A stretch of 64,000 nucleotides of DNA, taken from the NCBI RefSeq assembly GCF_030412965.1, contig NZ_JAUHJQ010000002.1, positions 677,979 through 741,978 on the forward strand, read 5' to 3'. The notes under the pieces are model-generated. The model worked only from the letters and a program-made list of their open reading frames with translations, was not told the DNA's origin and did not search any database. The stretch comes from Nocardioides oceani (lineage in GTDB: Bacteria > Actinomycetota > Actinomycetes > Propionibacteriales > Nocardioidaceae). The position numbers were made by a program, and so were the translations under genes. Below, piece by piece: positions 31,624-40,293 of this stretch; positions within the stretch are counted from its first letter, which is position 1, and each line of letters opens with the position of its first letter.

Positions 31624-33085
31624 CCCGAAGGGATTCCTGAAGGAGGGTCGCGAGGTCGCGACCCGGCGCCCGGTGGACGAGCGCGTCCAGGACTGGGACG
31701 AGGTCTACCCGGGCTCGGCCGGTCGGGCGCTGCTGCCGATCATCGGCCCCCAGGCCGGCCGCTGCATGGACTGCGGCATCCCGTTCTGCCACCAGGGCTG
31801 CCCGCTGGGCAACCTCATCCCCGAGTGGAACGACCTGGTCTGGCGCGAGGACTGGGACGACGCGATCGACCGGCTCCACGCGACGAACAACTTCCCGGAG
31901 TTCACCGGCCGGCTGTGCCCCGCCCCGTGCGAGGCCGCCTGCGTCCTGGGCATCAACCAGGACCCGGTGACCATCAAGAACGTCGAGGTCACGATCGCCG
32001 ACCGCGCCTTCGACTCCGGGTACGTCCGCCCGCAGCCGCCGGAGTGGCTCTCGGGCCGCACCGTCGCGGTGATCGGCTCGGGCCCGGCGGGCCTCGCCGC
32101 CGCCCAGCAGCTCACCCGGGCCGGTCACACCGTCGCCGTCTACGAGCGGGCCGACAAGATCGGCGGGCTGATGCGCTACGGCATCCCCGAGTTCAAGATG
32201 GAGAAGAAGTACCTCGACCGCCGCCTCGACCAGATGCGGCGAGAGGGCACGGTGTTCCGAGCCGGCGTCGAGGTGGGCAGCGACGCGCTGACCGCCGAGA
32301 GGCTCCGCGAGCGGTACGACGCCGTGGTCGTCGCCATCGGCTCGACCGTCCCGCGCGACCTCCAGGCCCCGGGCCGCGAGCTCGGTGGGATCCACCAGGC
32401 GATGGAGTTCCTCCCGCAGGCCAACCGGGCCGCGCTGGGGGAGACCGTCGAGGGCCAGGTCACCGCGACCGGCAAGCACGTCGTGATCATCGGCGGCGGC
32501 GACACCGGCGCGGACTGCCTCGGCACCTCCACCCGCCAGGGCGCGGCCTCGATCACCCAGCTGGAGATCATGCCCGAGCCGCCGGAGAGCCGGCCTGCGG
32601 GACAGCCGTGGCCGACGTACCCCATGACCTTCCGGGTCTCCTCGGCGCACGAGGAGGGCGGCGAGCGGGTCTACGCCGTCTCGACCAAGGAGTTCCTCGG
32701 CGACGAGGACGGCAACGTCCGCGCGCTCAAGCTCGTCGACGTGGTCTTCGAGGGCGGCAAGCTGGTCGAGATCGAGGGCACCGAGCGGGAGATCCCCGCG
32801 GAGCTGGTGCTCTTCGCGATGGGCTTCACCGGTCCCGAGCGGCCCGGGCTGGTCGAGCAGCTCGGCGTCGACCTCGACGAGCGCGGCAACGTGGCGCGCG
32901 ACCTCGGCTACCAGACCTCGGTGCCGGGCGTGTTCGTCGCCGGCGACGCGGGCCGTGGGCAGTCGCTCATCGTGTGGGCGATCGCCGAGGGCCGCGCCGC
33001 CGCGGCCGCGGTCGACACCTACCTCACCGGCACGACGGCGCTGCCCGCGCCGGTCAAGCCGACCGACCGGCCGCTGATGGTCTGA
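31616..33085 (+). CDS. gltD: Glutamate synthase small subunit
   Basis: A 489-residue beta subunit that takes electrons from NADPH and passes them to GltB. N-terminal low-potential 4Fe-4S cysteines are in [17 protein letters not shown] and [10 protein letters not shown]. The FAD site is [15 protein letters not shown] and the NADPH site [15 protein letters not shown], with [20 protein letters not shown] near the end. ATG within the gltB 3' end. Confidence 0.97.
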
Positions 33086-33107
33086 GCGGGCCACCACCCG
33101 CGCCGAG

Positions 33108-33147
33108 CAGGGTCGGCCCGTCCGGGGAACCGGGCGGGCCGACCCTG
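33108..33147 (+). terminator. Strong stem-loop terminator of gltBD
   Basis: A perfect 13-base stem (CAGGGTCGGCCCG at 33108-33120 with its complement at 33135-33147) closes a 14-base loop that can itself fold (CCGG...CCGG). It lies 23 bases after the gltD stop and is followed by TCGTCTTGT, the only T-rich stretch nearby. Confidence 0.8.
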
Positions 33148-33191
33148 TCGTCTTGTCCGGGGGTTCGGTGTTGGAACGTTCAAAACCTCGG

Positions 33192-33203
33192 TAGGCTGGG
33201 CCC
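33192..33203 (+). promoter_or_regulatory. -10 element of leaderless pyk promoter
   Basis: TAGGCT at 33192-33197 ends six bases before the pyk GTG, with no Shine-Dalgarno sequence between. The palindrome GAACGTTC lies just upstream (about 33174-33181) and could be a regulator site. Confidence 0.6.
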
Positions 33204-34667
33204 GTGCGTAGAGCCAAGATCGTCTGCACCCTCGGCCCCGCGACCTCGTCGCCTCGACGGATCCGGGAGCTCGTCTACGCCGGCATGGACGTCGCCCGGC
33301 TCAACATGAGCCACGGCTCGCACGAGGACCACGCCGAGGCCTACCGGCTCGTGCGCGAGGCGGCGGACGCGAGCGGTCACGGCGTCGGCATCTTCGCCGA
33401 CCTGCAGGGCCCCAAGATCCGCCTGGAGAAGTTCGCCGGCGGACCGGTCCAGCTGCGACGCGGCCAGGCGTGGACCATCACCACCCGCGACGTCCCCGGC
33501 GACGGCGAGGTCGCCGGCACGACGTACAAGGGCCTGCCGGGCGACGTGAACGTCGGCGACCCGATCCTCATCGACGACGGCAAGGTGCGCCTGCGCGTGA
33601 CCGCCGTCGACGGCTCGGACGTGCACACCGAGGTGCTCGTCGGCGGCCGGGTCAGCGACAACAAGGGCATCAACCTGCCGGGCGTCGCGGTCTCGGTCCC
33701 CGCACTCTCGGACAAGGACGAGCGCGACCTGCGCTTCGCCCTCGGGCTGTGCGTCGACTTCGTCGCCCTCAGCTTCGTGCGCAGCGCCGACGACGCCGAG
33801 GACGTGCGGCGGATCATGCGCGAGGTCGGCGTCTCGGTGCCGGTCATCGCCAAGATCGAGAAGCCGCAGGCCATCGAGAACCTCGACGAGGTCGTGGCGG
33901 CCTTCGACGGCTTCATGGTCGCCCGTGGCGACCTCGGCGTCGAGTGCCCGCTCGAGGACGTGCCGTTCCTGCAGAAGCGGATCATCGAGAAGGCCCGGCT
34001 CAACGCCAAGCCCGTCATCGTCGCCACCCAGATGCTCGAGTCGATGATCGGCAACCCGGCGCCGACCCGCGCCGAGGCCTCCGACGTCGCCAACGCCGTC
34101 CTCGACGGAGCCGACGCGGTGATGCTGTCCGGCGAGACCAGCGTGGGGGAGTACCCCGTGCACACCGTCGAGACGATGGCCCGGATCGTGGAGGCCACCG
34201 AGCGCCACGCCCTCGCCGCCGAGGCGGTCGACCGCGTCTCGGCCATCGACTGGGACCCGCACACCAAGGGCGGCGTCATCGCCAAGGCCGCGCTCGAGGT
34301 CGCCGAGCGGGTCGAGGCCAAGTACGTCGTCGCCTTCACCCAGTCCGGCGACTCCGCCCGGCGCATGTCGCGCCTGCGCGGCACCGTGCCGATCCTCGCG
34401 TTCACCCCCGAGGCTCCGGTGCGCTCCCAGCTGTCGCTCTCGTGGGGCGTGGAGACCTTCAAGACCGCCTCGGTCGAGCACACCGACGAGATGGTCCGCC
34501 AGGTCGACGAGCAGCTGCTGCGGATCGGCCGCGTCGAGGAGGGCGACCTCGTCGTCATCATCGCCGGCGCGCCTCCAGGCATCCCGGGCTCGACCAACGC
34601 GCTGCGCATCCACCGCATGGGCGACGCCATCAAGGGCGTCGCGCCGGCGTACCGCCGCGCCACCTGA
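33204..34667 (+). CDS. pyk: Pyruvate kinase
   Basis: A 487-residue glycolytic enzyme making pyruvate and ATP from phosphoenolpyruvate and ADP. Motifs: KIVCTLGPATSSPRRI, AGMDVARLNMSHGSHEDH, FADLQGPKIRLEKF, the catalytic-lysine signature IAKIEKPQAIENLDEVV, metal-binding ARGDLGVECPLEDVPFLQ, and DGADAVMLSGETSVGEYP. The C-terminal domain is complete. It starts at a GTG right behind the -10 box and ends eight bases from the convergent LAGLIDADG gene. Confidence 0.97.
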   Translation: MRRAKIVCTLGPATSSPRRIRELVYAGMDVARLNMSHGSHEDHAEAYRLVREAADASGHGVGIFADLQGPKIRLEKFAGGPVQLRRGQAWTITTRDVPGDGEVAGTTYKGLPGDVNVGDPILIDDGKVRLRVTAVDGSDVHTEVLVGGRVSDNKGINLPGVAVSVPALSDKDERDLRFALGLCVDFVALSFVRSADDAEDVRRIMREVGVSVPVIAKIEKPQAIENLDEVVAAFDGFMVARGDLGVECPLEDVPFLQKRIIEKARLNAKPVIVATQMLESMIGNPAPTRAEASDVANAVLDGADAVMLSGETSVGEYPVHTVETMARIVEATERHALAAEAVDRVSAIDWDPHTKGGVIAKAALEVAERVEAKYVVAFTQSGDSARRMSRLRGTVPILAFTPEAPVRSQLSLSWGVETFKTASVEHTDEMVRQVDEQLLRIGRVEEGDLVVIIAGAPPGIPGSTNALRIHRMGDAIKGVAPAYRRAT

Positions 34668-34675
34668 GCCCGGTC

Positions 34676-35455
34676 TCAGGACTTCGGGCCGATCAGCCGG
34701 TCGAGCCCGGCGACCGCGTCCCGGCGCGACACCGAGGTCGTCCAGCGCCCCGACCGCCGCCACGCGATGCCGGTGAGGTCGAGAGCCCACGTGCACAGGT
34801 CGTGGATGTCGTCGGACCGGTTGCTGAACTGCCACCGCGGGTAGTCGTAGCGCTTCGTCACGCCGCCGACCGTCCGCGTGGCCCAGTTGCGCACCCGCGA
34901 GCCGTCGGAGTGGAACAGCCCGCGCAGGAACGGCCCGGGATGCGCCGCGACGATCTCGCGCTGCCAGGGCTCCAGCACGATCGGCCGCTCGTGCTTGCGT
35001 CCGGGCCCGTGCTGGGGGAACAGGCAGGGCCAGTGCTTCCAGGACACGGTGATGACCACGGCGCCCGGCACGTCGCGGGTGTGTGGTCGGCCGCCAGGCT
35101 TGACCGCCCGCATGAGGTGCTGCACGCGGGCGATGTCGGCGACGTACCGGGCGTCGTCGTAGACATGCAGGGCGTGCACGCCGCGACGGCCGGTCGAGAT
35201 GTGTCCGTCGCCGAGGTACCAGCCGAGCAGCTCGGCGTACGCCGCGCCGTCCAGCGCTGCGTCGTCGCACCGTGGGCACGGTGGCGCGAGGTGCGTCTGT
35301 CCACGGGGACGCCCGCGTCGCTGGTACTCCCGGCGCCACCGCCGGATGGTCTTGACGGCGACGCCGTGCGCGGCCGCGTTCTCCCGGTCGGGCATGCCGG
35401 CGTCCGAGGCGCGGAGGGCGCTCTCGACGGTCGCGATCGGACGGACGTGCGGCAC
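34676..35455 (-). CDS. Helix-turn-helix/LAGLIDADG-type protein (homing-endonuclease-like)
   Basis: A 259-residue protein. Residues ~24-45 form a helix-turn-helix (ENAAAHGVAVKTIRRWRREY), followed by a Cys pair CPRC (60-63) that could be part of a zinc ribbon. Two LAGLIDADG-like motifs follow: LLGWYLGDGHI (76-86) and FLRGLFHSDGS (176-186), each keeping the acidic catalytic residue. This is a single-chain double-motif homing-endonuclease fold joined to a DNA-binding head. The frame runs open into the neighbouring tRNA gene; GTG 35455 is the first start outside it. It is free-standing, not inside an intron or intein. The role could be endonuclease or a domesticated regulator. Confidence 0.75.
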   Translation of the reverse strand: MPHVRPIATVESALRASDAGMPDRENAAAHGVAVKTIRRWRREYQRRGRPRGQTHLAPPCPRCDDAALDGAAYAELLGWYLGDGHISTGRRGVHALHVYDDARYVADIARVQHLMRAVKPGGRPHTRDVPGAVVITVSWKHWPCLFPQHGPGRKHERPIVLEPWQREIVAAHPGPFLRGLFHSDGSRVRNWATRTVGGVTKRYDYPRWQFSNRSDDIHDLCTWALDLTGIAWRRSGRWTTSVSRRDAVAGLDRLIGPKS

Positions 35456-35518
35456 GGCGGCATGCTTGCGGCCGCCGCCGACAGCCGGACACGACGAGGT
35501 GCCACGGGCGGACAGGGG

Positions 35519-35602
35519 TGCCGGGTGTGGGACTCGAACCCACACGCCCGTGAGGGCAGCGCATTTTGAGTGCGCCGTGTATGCCTATTCCACCAACCCG
35601 GC
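35519..35602 (-). tRNA. tRNA-Leu (anticodon CAA)
   Basis: Read on the minus strand it starts GCCGGGTTGGTGG and ends ACCCGGC plus discriminator A; the acceptor stem pairs fully (35602-35596 with 35526-35520). The anticodon arm GCGCA-CTCAAAA-TGCGC gives anticodon CAA (decodes UUG). The variable arm is long (TGCCCTCACGGGCG region), as in class II tRNAs, and the T arm has GGTTCGAGTCC. The CCA end is not encoded. 84 bases long. Confidence 0.95.
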
Positions 35603-35657
35603 GAGGTGGTCGGATCGTATCGCCCTCGCACCCCTTCCCTTAAGTCGACCAGATCGC

Positions 35658-35670
35658 TACAGTTTTGCGC
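35658..35670 (+). promoter_or_regulatory. -10 element before the 54-residue micro-ORF
   Basis: TACAGT at 35658-35663 ends seven bases before a GTG, the same spacing as the leaderless genes in this window. The upstream bases (TTAAGTC, 35640-35646) are AT-richer than average. Confidence 0.5.
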
Positions 35671-35835
35671 GTGACCTGGACGAGACCTTGGCGGTGGGCG
35701 GCGGAGAGCAACGAGCGGGCGGTGGCGAACGCCCGGACGGCCGCCGTCGCGTGCAGCCGGCGGCTGCTCGAGCGGGCGGAGGCCGAGGCGTGGGTCGAGA
35801 GGCTGCAGCAGGAGCGCGGCCGACGCCCCGCGTGA
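35671..35835 (+). CDS. 54-residue Trp/Arg-rich small protein, unknown
   Basis: A short frame starting GTG at 35671. The N-terminus TWTRPWRWAAESNERAVANA has three tryptophans in nine residues and is followed by an Ala/Arg/Glu-rich stretch predicted helical, ending ERLQQERGRRPA. The supporting evidence is the -10 box at leaderless spacing and the clean position between tRNA-Leu and the response regulator. No family recognised; it is small enough that chance cannot be excluded. Confidence 0.5.
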   Translation: MTWTRPWRWAAESNERAVANARTAAVACSRRLLERAEAEAWVERLQQERGRRPA

Positions 35836-35892
35836 CCGGCGCCCCACGACGTCCGCGGGACGGGCGGCGACGGCGCCGATACCCTGTGGCCC

Positions 35893-36510
35893 GTGACCGA
35901 GCCCGCCGCCGTCCCGAGTGCCAGCAGCACCACGCGCACCGTCGTGATCGCCGAGGACGAGGTGCTCATCCGCATGGACCTCGCCGAGATGCTCGGCGAG
36001 GAGGGGTACGACGTCGTCGGCCAGGCCGGTGACGGGGCGCTCGCGATCGAGCTCGCCCAGGAGCTGCGGCCCGACCTGGTGATCCTCGACGTCAAGATGC
36101 CGGTCCTCGACGGGATCGCCGCGGCGGAGGCGATCGCCCGCGACCGGATCGCACCGGTGGTCATCCTGACCGCGTTCTCCCAGCGCGAGCTCGTCGAGCG
36201 GGCGCGCGACGCCGGCGCGATGGCGTACCTCGTCAAGCCGTTCTCCAAGTCCGACCTGGTGCCGGCCATCGAGATGGCGGTGAGCCGGTTCTCCGAGCTC
36301 TCGATGCTCGAGGCGGAGGTCGCCGACCTGACCGAGCGGCTCGAGACGCGCAAGTCCGTCGACCGGGCCAAGGGCGTGCTGCAGCAGCAGCTCGGGCTCT
36401 CGGAGCCCGAGGCGTTCCGGTGGATCCAGAAGACCGCGATGGACCTGCGGCTCTCGATGCGACAGGTGGCCGACGGCGTCGTCGAGCACGGGCCCGGCAT
36501 CGCCGGCTGA
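35893..36510 (+). CDS. pdtaR: ANTAR-domain response regulator (PdtaR-like)
   Basis: A 205-residue two-domain regulator. The receiver domain (about 15-130) has the acidic pair Glu21/Asp22, phospho-acceptor Asp66 (VILDVKMPVLDG), Thr93 and Lys115 (AYLVKPFSK). The C-terminal ANTAR RNA-binding domain (about 150-200) has SVDRAKGVLQQQLGLSEPEA and RLSMRQVADGVV. ANTAR proteins bind paired hexanucleotide hairpins in mRNA leaders and prevent termination when phosphorylated. The kinase PdtaS is not in this window. TACCCT at 35880-35885 is seven bases before the GTG, so it is leaderless. Confidence 0.94.
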   Translation: MTEPAAVPSASSTTRTVVIAEDEVLIRMDLAEMLGEEGYDVVGQAGDGALAIELAQELRPDLVILDVKMPVLDGIAAAEAIARDRIAPVVILTAFSQRELVERARDAGAMAYLVKPFSKSDLVPAIEMAVSRFSELSMLEAEVADLTERLETRKSVDRAKGVLQQQLGLSEPEAFRWIQKTAMDLRLSMRQVADGVVEHGPGIAG

Positions 36511-36543
36511 CGACCTTCCGTCGTGCACCGGAGACCGCTCGAC

Positions 36544-36579
36544 GCACCCCGGGGCGCACCCCTGGGCGCACCCCCGGGC
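36544..36579. repeat. Three tandem 12-base repeats (GCACCCCGGGGC-like)
   Basis: Units at 36544-36555, 36556-36567 and 36568-36579 differ at one or two positions each (GCACCCCGGGGC, GCACCCCTGGGC, GCACCCCCGGGC). Each unit is partly self-complementary (CCCGGG). They lie 34 bases after the response-regulator stop and may serve as its terminator. Confidence 0.6.
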
Positions 36580-36726
36580 GGCCACGGAAGCGTCGTCGCA
36601 GGTCACCGCCAGATCACGGTCCGGTAAAGCCGTGGCAAGCGCGCCCGGATGTGCCCCAGACCACCATCGGTCCCCCTAGACTCTCCGGGCGGTGCCCGCC
36701 GGGTGCCTTGGAATGGGAGGACCGGT

Positions 36727-38091
36727 TTGAAGTCTCGTCACCACGTCCGCACGACCGGTGCGCGGGCCGTGAGGAAGGGTCTGGTCGGCGCGCTGCTGCT
36801 GAGCCTGCTGGTCCCGTTGCTCCTGTTGTCGGGCTCCCCGAGCGCGAACGCGGCCACCTTGTGCCTCCCGAAACCGGACGAGACCGGCTGCATCAGCGGC
36901 ACCGTCGGCTCCCGGGCCGAGCCCGTCGCCGGCGTCGACGTCGTCCTGCGTGACGCCGAGGGCAACGACGTCGAGACCGTGACCACCGCGGAGGACGGCA
37001 AGTTCAGCTTCGCGGTCTCCGAGGCGGGGGAGTACTTCGTCGTCCTCGACGAGGAGACGCTCCCCGACGGCCTCGAGCAGCTCCCGCCGCGGTCGGCCAT
37101 CGCCGGCCCCGACGGGTCGGTCAAGGTCGCGGCCAAGCTCGGCACGTCGGTCTCGCCGATCGTCGAGGTCCGCAGCGAGGACTACGACGCCGGCGGTGAG
37201 TCGTTCACCGACCAGATCGCCCAGTCGGTCGTCAACGGCCTCCGCCTCGGCCTGCTGCTCGCGCTCGCCTCCCTCGGCCTCTCGCTCATCTACGGCACGA
37301 CCGGTCTGTCGAACTTCGCCCACGCCGAGCAGGTGACGCTCGGCGGCATGGTCGCCTACGGCCTGGTCAACCTCGCCGGGATCAACCTGTGGCTCGGCAT
37401 CGTGGTGACCACGGTGATCTGCGCGGCGAGCGGCTACCTCCAGGACCGCCTGCTCTGGCAACCGCTGCGACGGCGCGGGCTGGGCCTGACCCAGCTGATG
37501 ATCGTGACGATCGGTCTCGCGCTGGCGGCCCAGTACGCCTACCAGTTCTTCGTCGGTGCCTCGCTGCAGAAGGTCGTGGTGCGCGACTTCGGCACCACCA
37601 CCTTCGGCCCGGTGACGCTGACCAACCTGTCCTTCCTCGCGATGGGCGTCGCCATCGTGGCGATCGCGGTCGTCGGCTACGTGCTGGTGCGCACGCGCAT
37701 CGGCCAGGCCACCCGCGCGGTGTCCGACAACCCCGCGCTCGCCGCCGCCTCCGGCATCGACGTGGACAAGATCATCCGGCTGGTGTGGACGGCCGCGGCC
37801 GGTCTCGCCGGCCTGGCCGGCGTGCTCTACGCGCTGGTCATCAGCAACGGCATCCGCTGGGACACCGGCATGCAGATCCTGCTGCTGCTGTTCGCCGCCG
37901 TCACCCTGGGTGGCCTCGGAACGGCCTTCGGCGCCTTCGTGGGCTCGATCATCATCGGGCTCGTGGTGGAGCTGGCCGGACCGCTGGGCGCGCCCGGTGA
38001 CCTCAAGTACGCCGTTGCCCTCGGCATCCTGATCGTGCTGCTGCTGGTGAGGCCTCAGGGCATCCTCGGCCGCGCCGAGCGGGTCGGCTGA
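36727..38091 (+). CDS. livH: Branched-chain amino acid ABC transporter permease with extra secreted N-terminal domain
   Basis: A 454-residue LivH-type permease, about 150 residues longer than usual. TTG 36727 is the start, fixed by GGGAGG six bases upstream. The N-terminus has a signal-like helix (KGLVGALLLSLLVPLLLLSG), then a ~120-residue extracytoplasmic beta domain (CISGTVGSRAEPVAGVDVVL, AEDGKFSFAVSEAGEYFVVL) of the carboxypeptidase-regulatory/Cna-B type. The permease core follows from about residue 165 with LSLIYGTTGLSNFAHAEQVT and GGLGTAFGAFVGSIIIG. First gene of livH-M-G-F. The added domain is outside the cell and may dock the binding protein; that is inference. Confidence 0.92.
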   Translation: MKSRHHVRTTGARAVRKGLVGALLLSLLVPLLLLSGSPSANAATLCLPKPDETGCISGTVGSRAEPVAGVDVVLRDAEGNDVETVTTAEDGKFSFAVSEAGEYFVVLDEETLPDGLEQLPPRSAIAGPDGSVKVAAKLGTSVSPIVEVRSEDYDAGGESFTDQIAQSVVNGLRLGLLLALASLGLSLIYGTTGLSNFAHAEQVTLGGMVAYGLVNLAGINLWLGIVVTTVICAASGYLQDRLLWQPLRRRGLGLTQLMIVTIGLALAAQYAYQFFVGASLQKVVVRDFGTTTFGPVTLTNLSFLAMGVAIVAIAVVGYVLVRTRIGQATRAVSDNPALAAASGIDVDKIIRLVWTAAAGLAGLAGVLYALVISNGIRWDTGMQILLLLFAAVTLGGLGTAFGAFVGSIIIGLVVELAGPLGAPGDLKYAVALGILIVLLLVRPQGILGRAERVG

Positions 38092-38111
38092 AGGGGAGAG
38101 GGACTCAACGC

Positions 38112-39320
38112 ATGGACACCATCCTCGACATCCTCGGCGCGGTCATCCGCGAGGCGATCAGCCCCGGCACCGCCGCGGTCGCCATCGCCGTCATCGGCCT
38201 CAACCTGCACTTCGGCTACACCGGCCTGCTGAACTTCGGCCAGTCCGGCTTCATGCTGCTCGGTGCGTACGGCTTCGCCATCTCGCTGGTCCACGACATC
38301 CCGCTGCCGCTCGCGGTGCTGATCGGCCTGGGCCTGGCGTTCGTCTTCGCCCTGGTGCTCGGCATACCGACGCTCCAGCTGCGCGGTGACTACCTCGCGA
38401 TCGTCACGATCTCGGCGGCGGAGATCATCAGGTTCGTCGGACGCCTGGCGAACCTCAAGGACCTCACCGGTGGCGCCCAGGGCATCCAGGGCCGCACCTA
38501 CCAGCCGGCGTTCGTCGACCTGTCGTTCTTCGGCGACGGCTCCTTCACGCTGGTGCCCTTCAACTACACCGACGTGGCCGACGGTGCCGGCTGGGTCCGC
38601 GCGCTCGGCGGCCTGGTCTTCGCGGCCTGCGTCGTCGCGGTCGTCGTGCTCGTACGCCGCGCCAAGCGCGCCGACGACCCGGCCGCGGCTCCCGCCGAGC
38701 GGCGCCGCGGGCTGGTGCACAAGCTGCTCGTCGCGCTGATCGTGGTGATCGGCCTCTACGCCGTGTTCTTCGCGATGCCGGTCACCTACGGCCGCTCCGG
38801 CGTCAACGGCTGGTGGGTCCGCGCGGTCGCCTGGACGCTCGTGGCGCTCAGCACCCTCGTGGTCTACCTGCTGGTCCGCAGCCCGTGGGGCCGTCTGCTG
38901 CGGGGTGTCCGCGAGGACGAGGACGCGATGCGCAGCCTCGGTCGCAACGTCTTCGCGATCAAGATGCAGTCGCTGGTCATCGGCGGACTGTTCGGCGCGC
39001 TGGGCGGCATGGTCTACGTGCTCGCCTCGACGGTGCAGCCGGACGCGCTCGGCCGCCAGATCACGTTCTTCGCCTACACCGCGCTGCTGCTCGGCGGTGC
39101 TGCGACGATCCTCGGCCCGGTGCTCGGCACCGTGCTGTTCTTCTCCGCGCGCATCCTCATCCGCGAGTCGGCGCGTGCCTACGTCCCCGACAGCGTGATG
39201 AGCACCCAGCAGACCGAGCAGTTCTCGTTCATCATCGTCGGTGTCGCGCTGGTCCTGCTCGTGATCTTCCGACCGCAGGGAATCCTGGGCAACAAGAGGG
39301 AGCTCCGGTTCAATGTCTGA
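38112..39320 (+). CDS. livM: Branched-chain amino acid ABC transporter permease
   Basis: A 402-residue second permease subunit. Core motifs: LNLHFGYTGLLNFGQSGFML, TLQLRGDYLAIVTISAAEII, NLKDLTGGAQGIQG and the C-terminal LFGALGGMVYVLAST with FRPQGILGNKRELR. About ten helices, with a longer cytoplasmic loop around residues 180-205 (RRAKRADDPAAAPAERRR). It starts 20 bases after livH with GGGAGAGGGA upstream, and its end overlaps livG by eight bases. Confidence 0.94.
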   Translation: MDTILDILGAVIREAISPGTAAVAIAVIGLNLHFGYTGLLNFGQSGFMLLGAYGFAISLVHDIPLPLAVLIGLGLAFVFALVLGIPTLQLRGDYLAIVTISAAEIIRFVGRLANLKDLTGGAQGIQGRTYQPAFVDLSFFGDGSFTLVPFNYTDVADGAGWVRALGGLVFAACVVAVVVLVRRAKRADDPAAAPAERRRGLVHKLLVALIVVIGLYAVFFAMPVTYGRSGVNGWWVRAVAWTLVALSTLVVYLLVRSPWGRLLRGVREDEDAMRSLGRNVFAIKMQSLVIGGLFGALGGMVYVLASTVQPDALGRQITFFAYTALLLGGAATILGPVLGTVLFFSARILIRESARAYVPDSVMSTQQTEQFSFIIVGVALVLLVIFRPQGILGNKRELRFNV

Positions 39321-40293
39321 GACCACCATCGGCACGTCGTCCCTGGCGGACCCCGCCGCGCGTCGTGCCCTCATGTCCGGCGTCACGCCGGAGCCCGGGT
39401 CGGCCAAGCGCGACCCGATCCTCAAGGTCGACAAGATCGAGCGGCGCTTCGGCGGCATCACCGCCGTCGACGTCGAGCACCTCGAGGTCCAGCGCGGCAT
39501 CATCACCGCGCTCATCGGCCCCAACGGCGCCGGCAAGACGACGTTCTTCAACCTGATCACCGGCTTCGACAAGCCCAGCTCCGCCGGCTCCGGCGCGCAC
39601 TGGGAGTTCGACGGCCGGGCGCTGGACAAGACGTCGGCCTCGAGCGTCGCCCAGGCCGGCATGGTCCGCACCTTCCAGCTCACCAAGTCCCTGAACCGGA
39701 TGACGGTGATGGACAACATGATGCTGGGGGCGCAGGGCCAGGCCGGCGAGAACCTGCTCAAGTCGGTCTTCAAGCCGCTGTGGCGCGGCCAGGAGAAGGC
39801 TGTCGAGGAGAAGGCCCGCGAGCTCCTCGCCCGGTTCAAGCTGCTGGAGAAGAAGGACGACTACGCCGGCAGCCTCTCCGGCGGGCAGCGCAAGCTGCTG
39901 GAGATGGCCCGGGCGCTGATGAGCGACCCGAAGATGATCATGCTCGACGAGCCGATGGCCGGGGTGAACCCGGCGCTGACGCAGTCGCTGCTGGGCCACA
40001 TCCAGTCGCTGCGCGACGAGGGGATGACCGTGCTGTTCGTCGAGCACGACATGCACGTCGTCCGCCACATCTCCGACTGGGTCGTCGTCATGGCCGAGGG
40101 TCGGGTCGTCGCCGAGGGCCCGGCCGACACGGTGATGTCGAACCAGGCCGTCATCGACGCCTACCTCGGCGCCCACCACGACACCGACCTCGGTGACGAC
40201 GAGGTCCTCAGCGAGAGCGCCCTCGAGGAGATCGAGGCGGAGGTGCGCGCCGACGAGGCCGCGCACGAGAAGCACGAGGGAGACAAGCCGTGA
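39313..40293 (+). CDS. livG: Branched-chain amino acid ABC transporter ATP-binding protein
   Basis: A 326-residue ATPase. Walker A GPNGAGKTTFFNLITGF, signature LSGGQRKLLEMARALM, Walker B IMLDEPMAGVNP and the switch His in LFVEHDMHVVRHI. It is extended at both ends: ~35 residues before the ATPase core, and a 45-residue acidic tail (EEIEAEVRADEAAHEKHEGD) that may interact with the permeases. Overlaps livF by four bases. Confidence 0.95.
   Translation: MSETTIGTSSLADPAARRALMSGVTPEPGSAKRDPILKVDKIERRFGGITAVDVEHLEVQRGIITALIGPNGAGKTTFFNLITGFDKPSSAGSGAHWEFDGRALDKTSASSVAQAGMVRTFQLTKSLNRMTVMDNMMLGAQGQAGENLLKSVFKPLWRGQEKAVEEKARELLARFKLLEKKDDYAGSLSGGQRKLLEMARALMSDPKMIMLDEPMAGVNPALTQSLLGHIQSLRDEGMTVLFVEHDMHVVRHISDWVVVMAEGRVVAEGPADTVMSNQAVIDAYLGAHHDTDLGDDEVLSESALEEIEAEVRADEAAHEKHEGDKP

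Noticed and set aside
34668..35602. Integrated element in tRNA-Leu
   Set aside because: No copy of the tRNA 3' end is found between the tRNA and pyk, and no integrase is present; only one gene lies in the interval.
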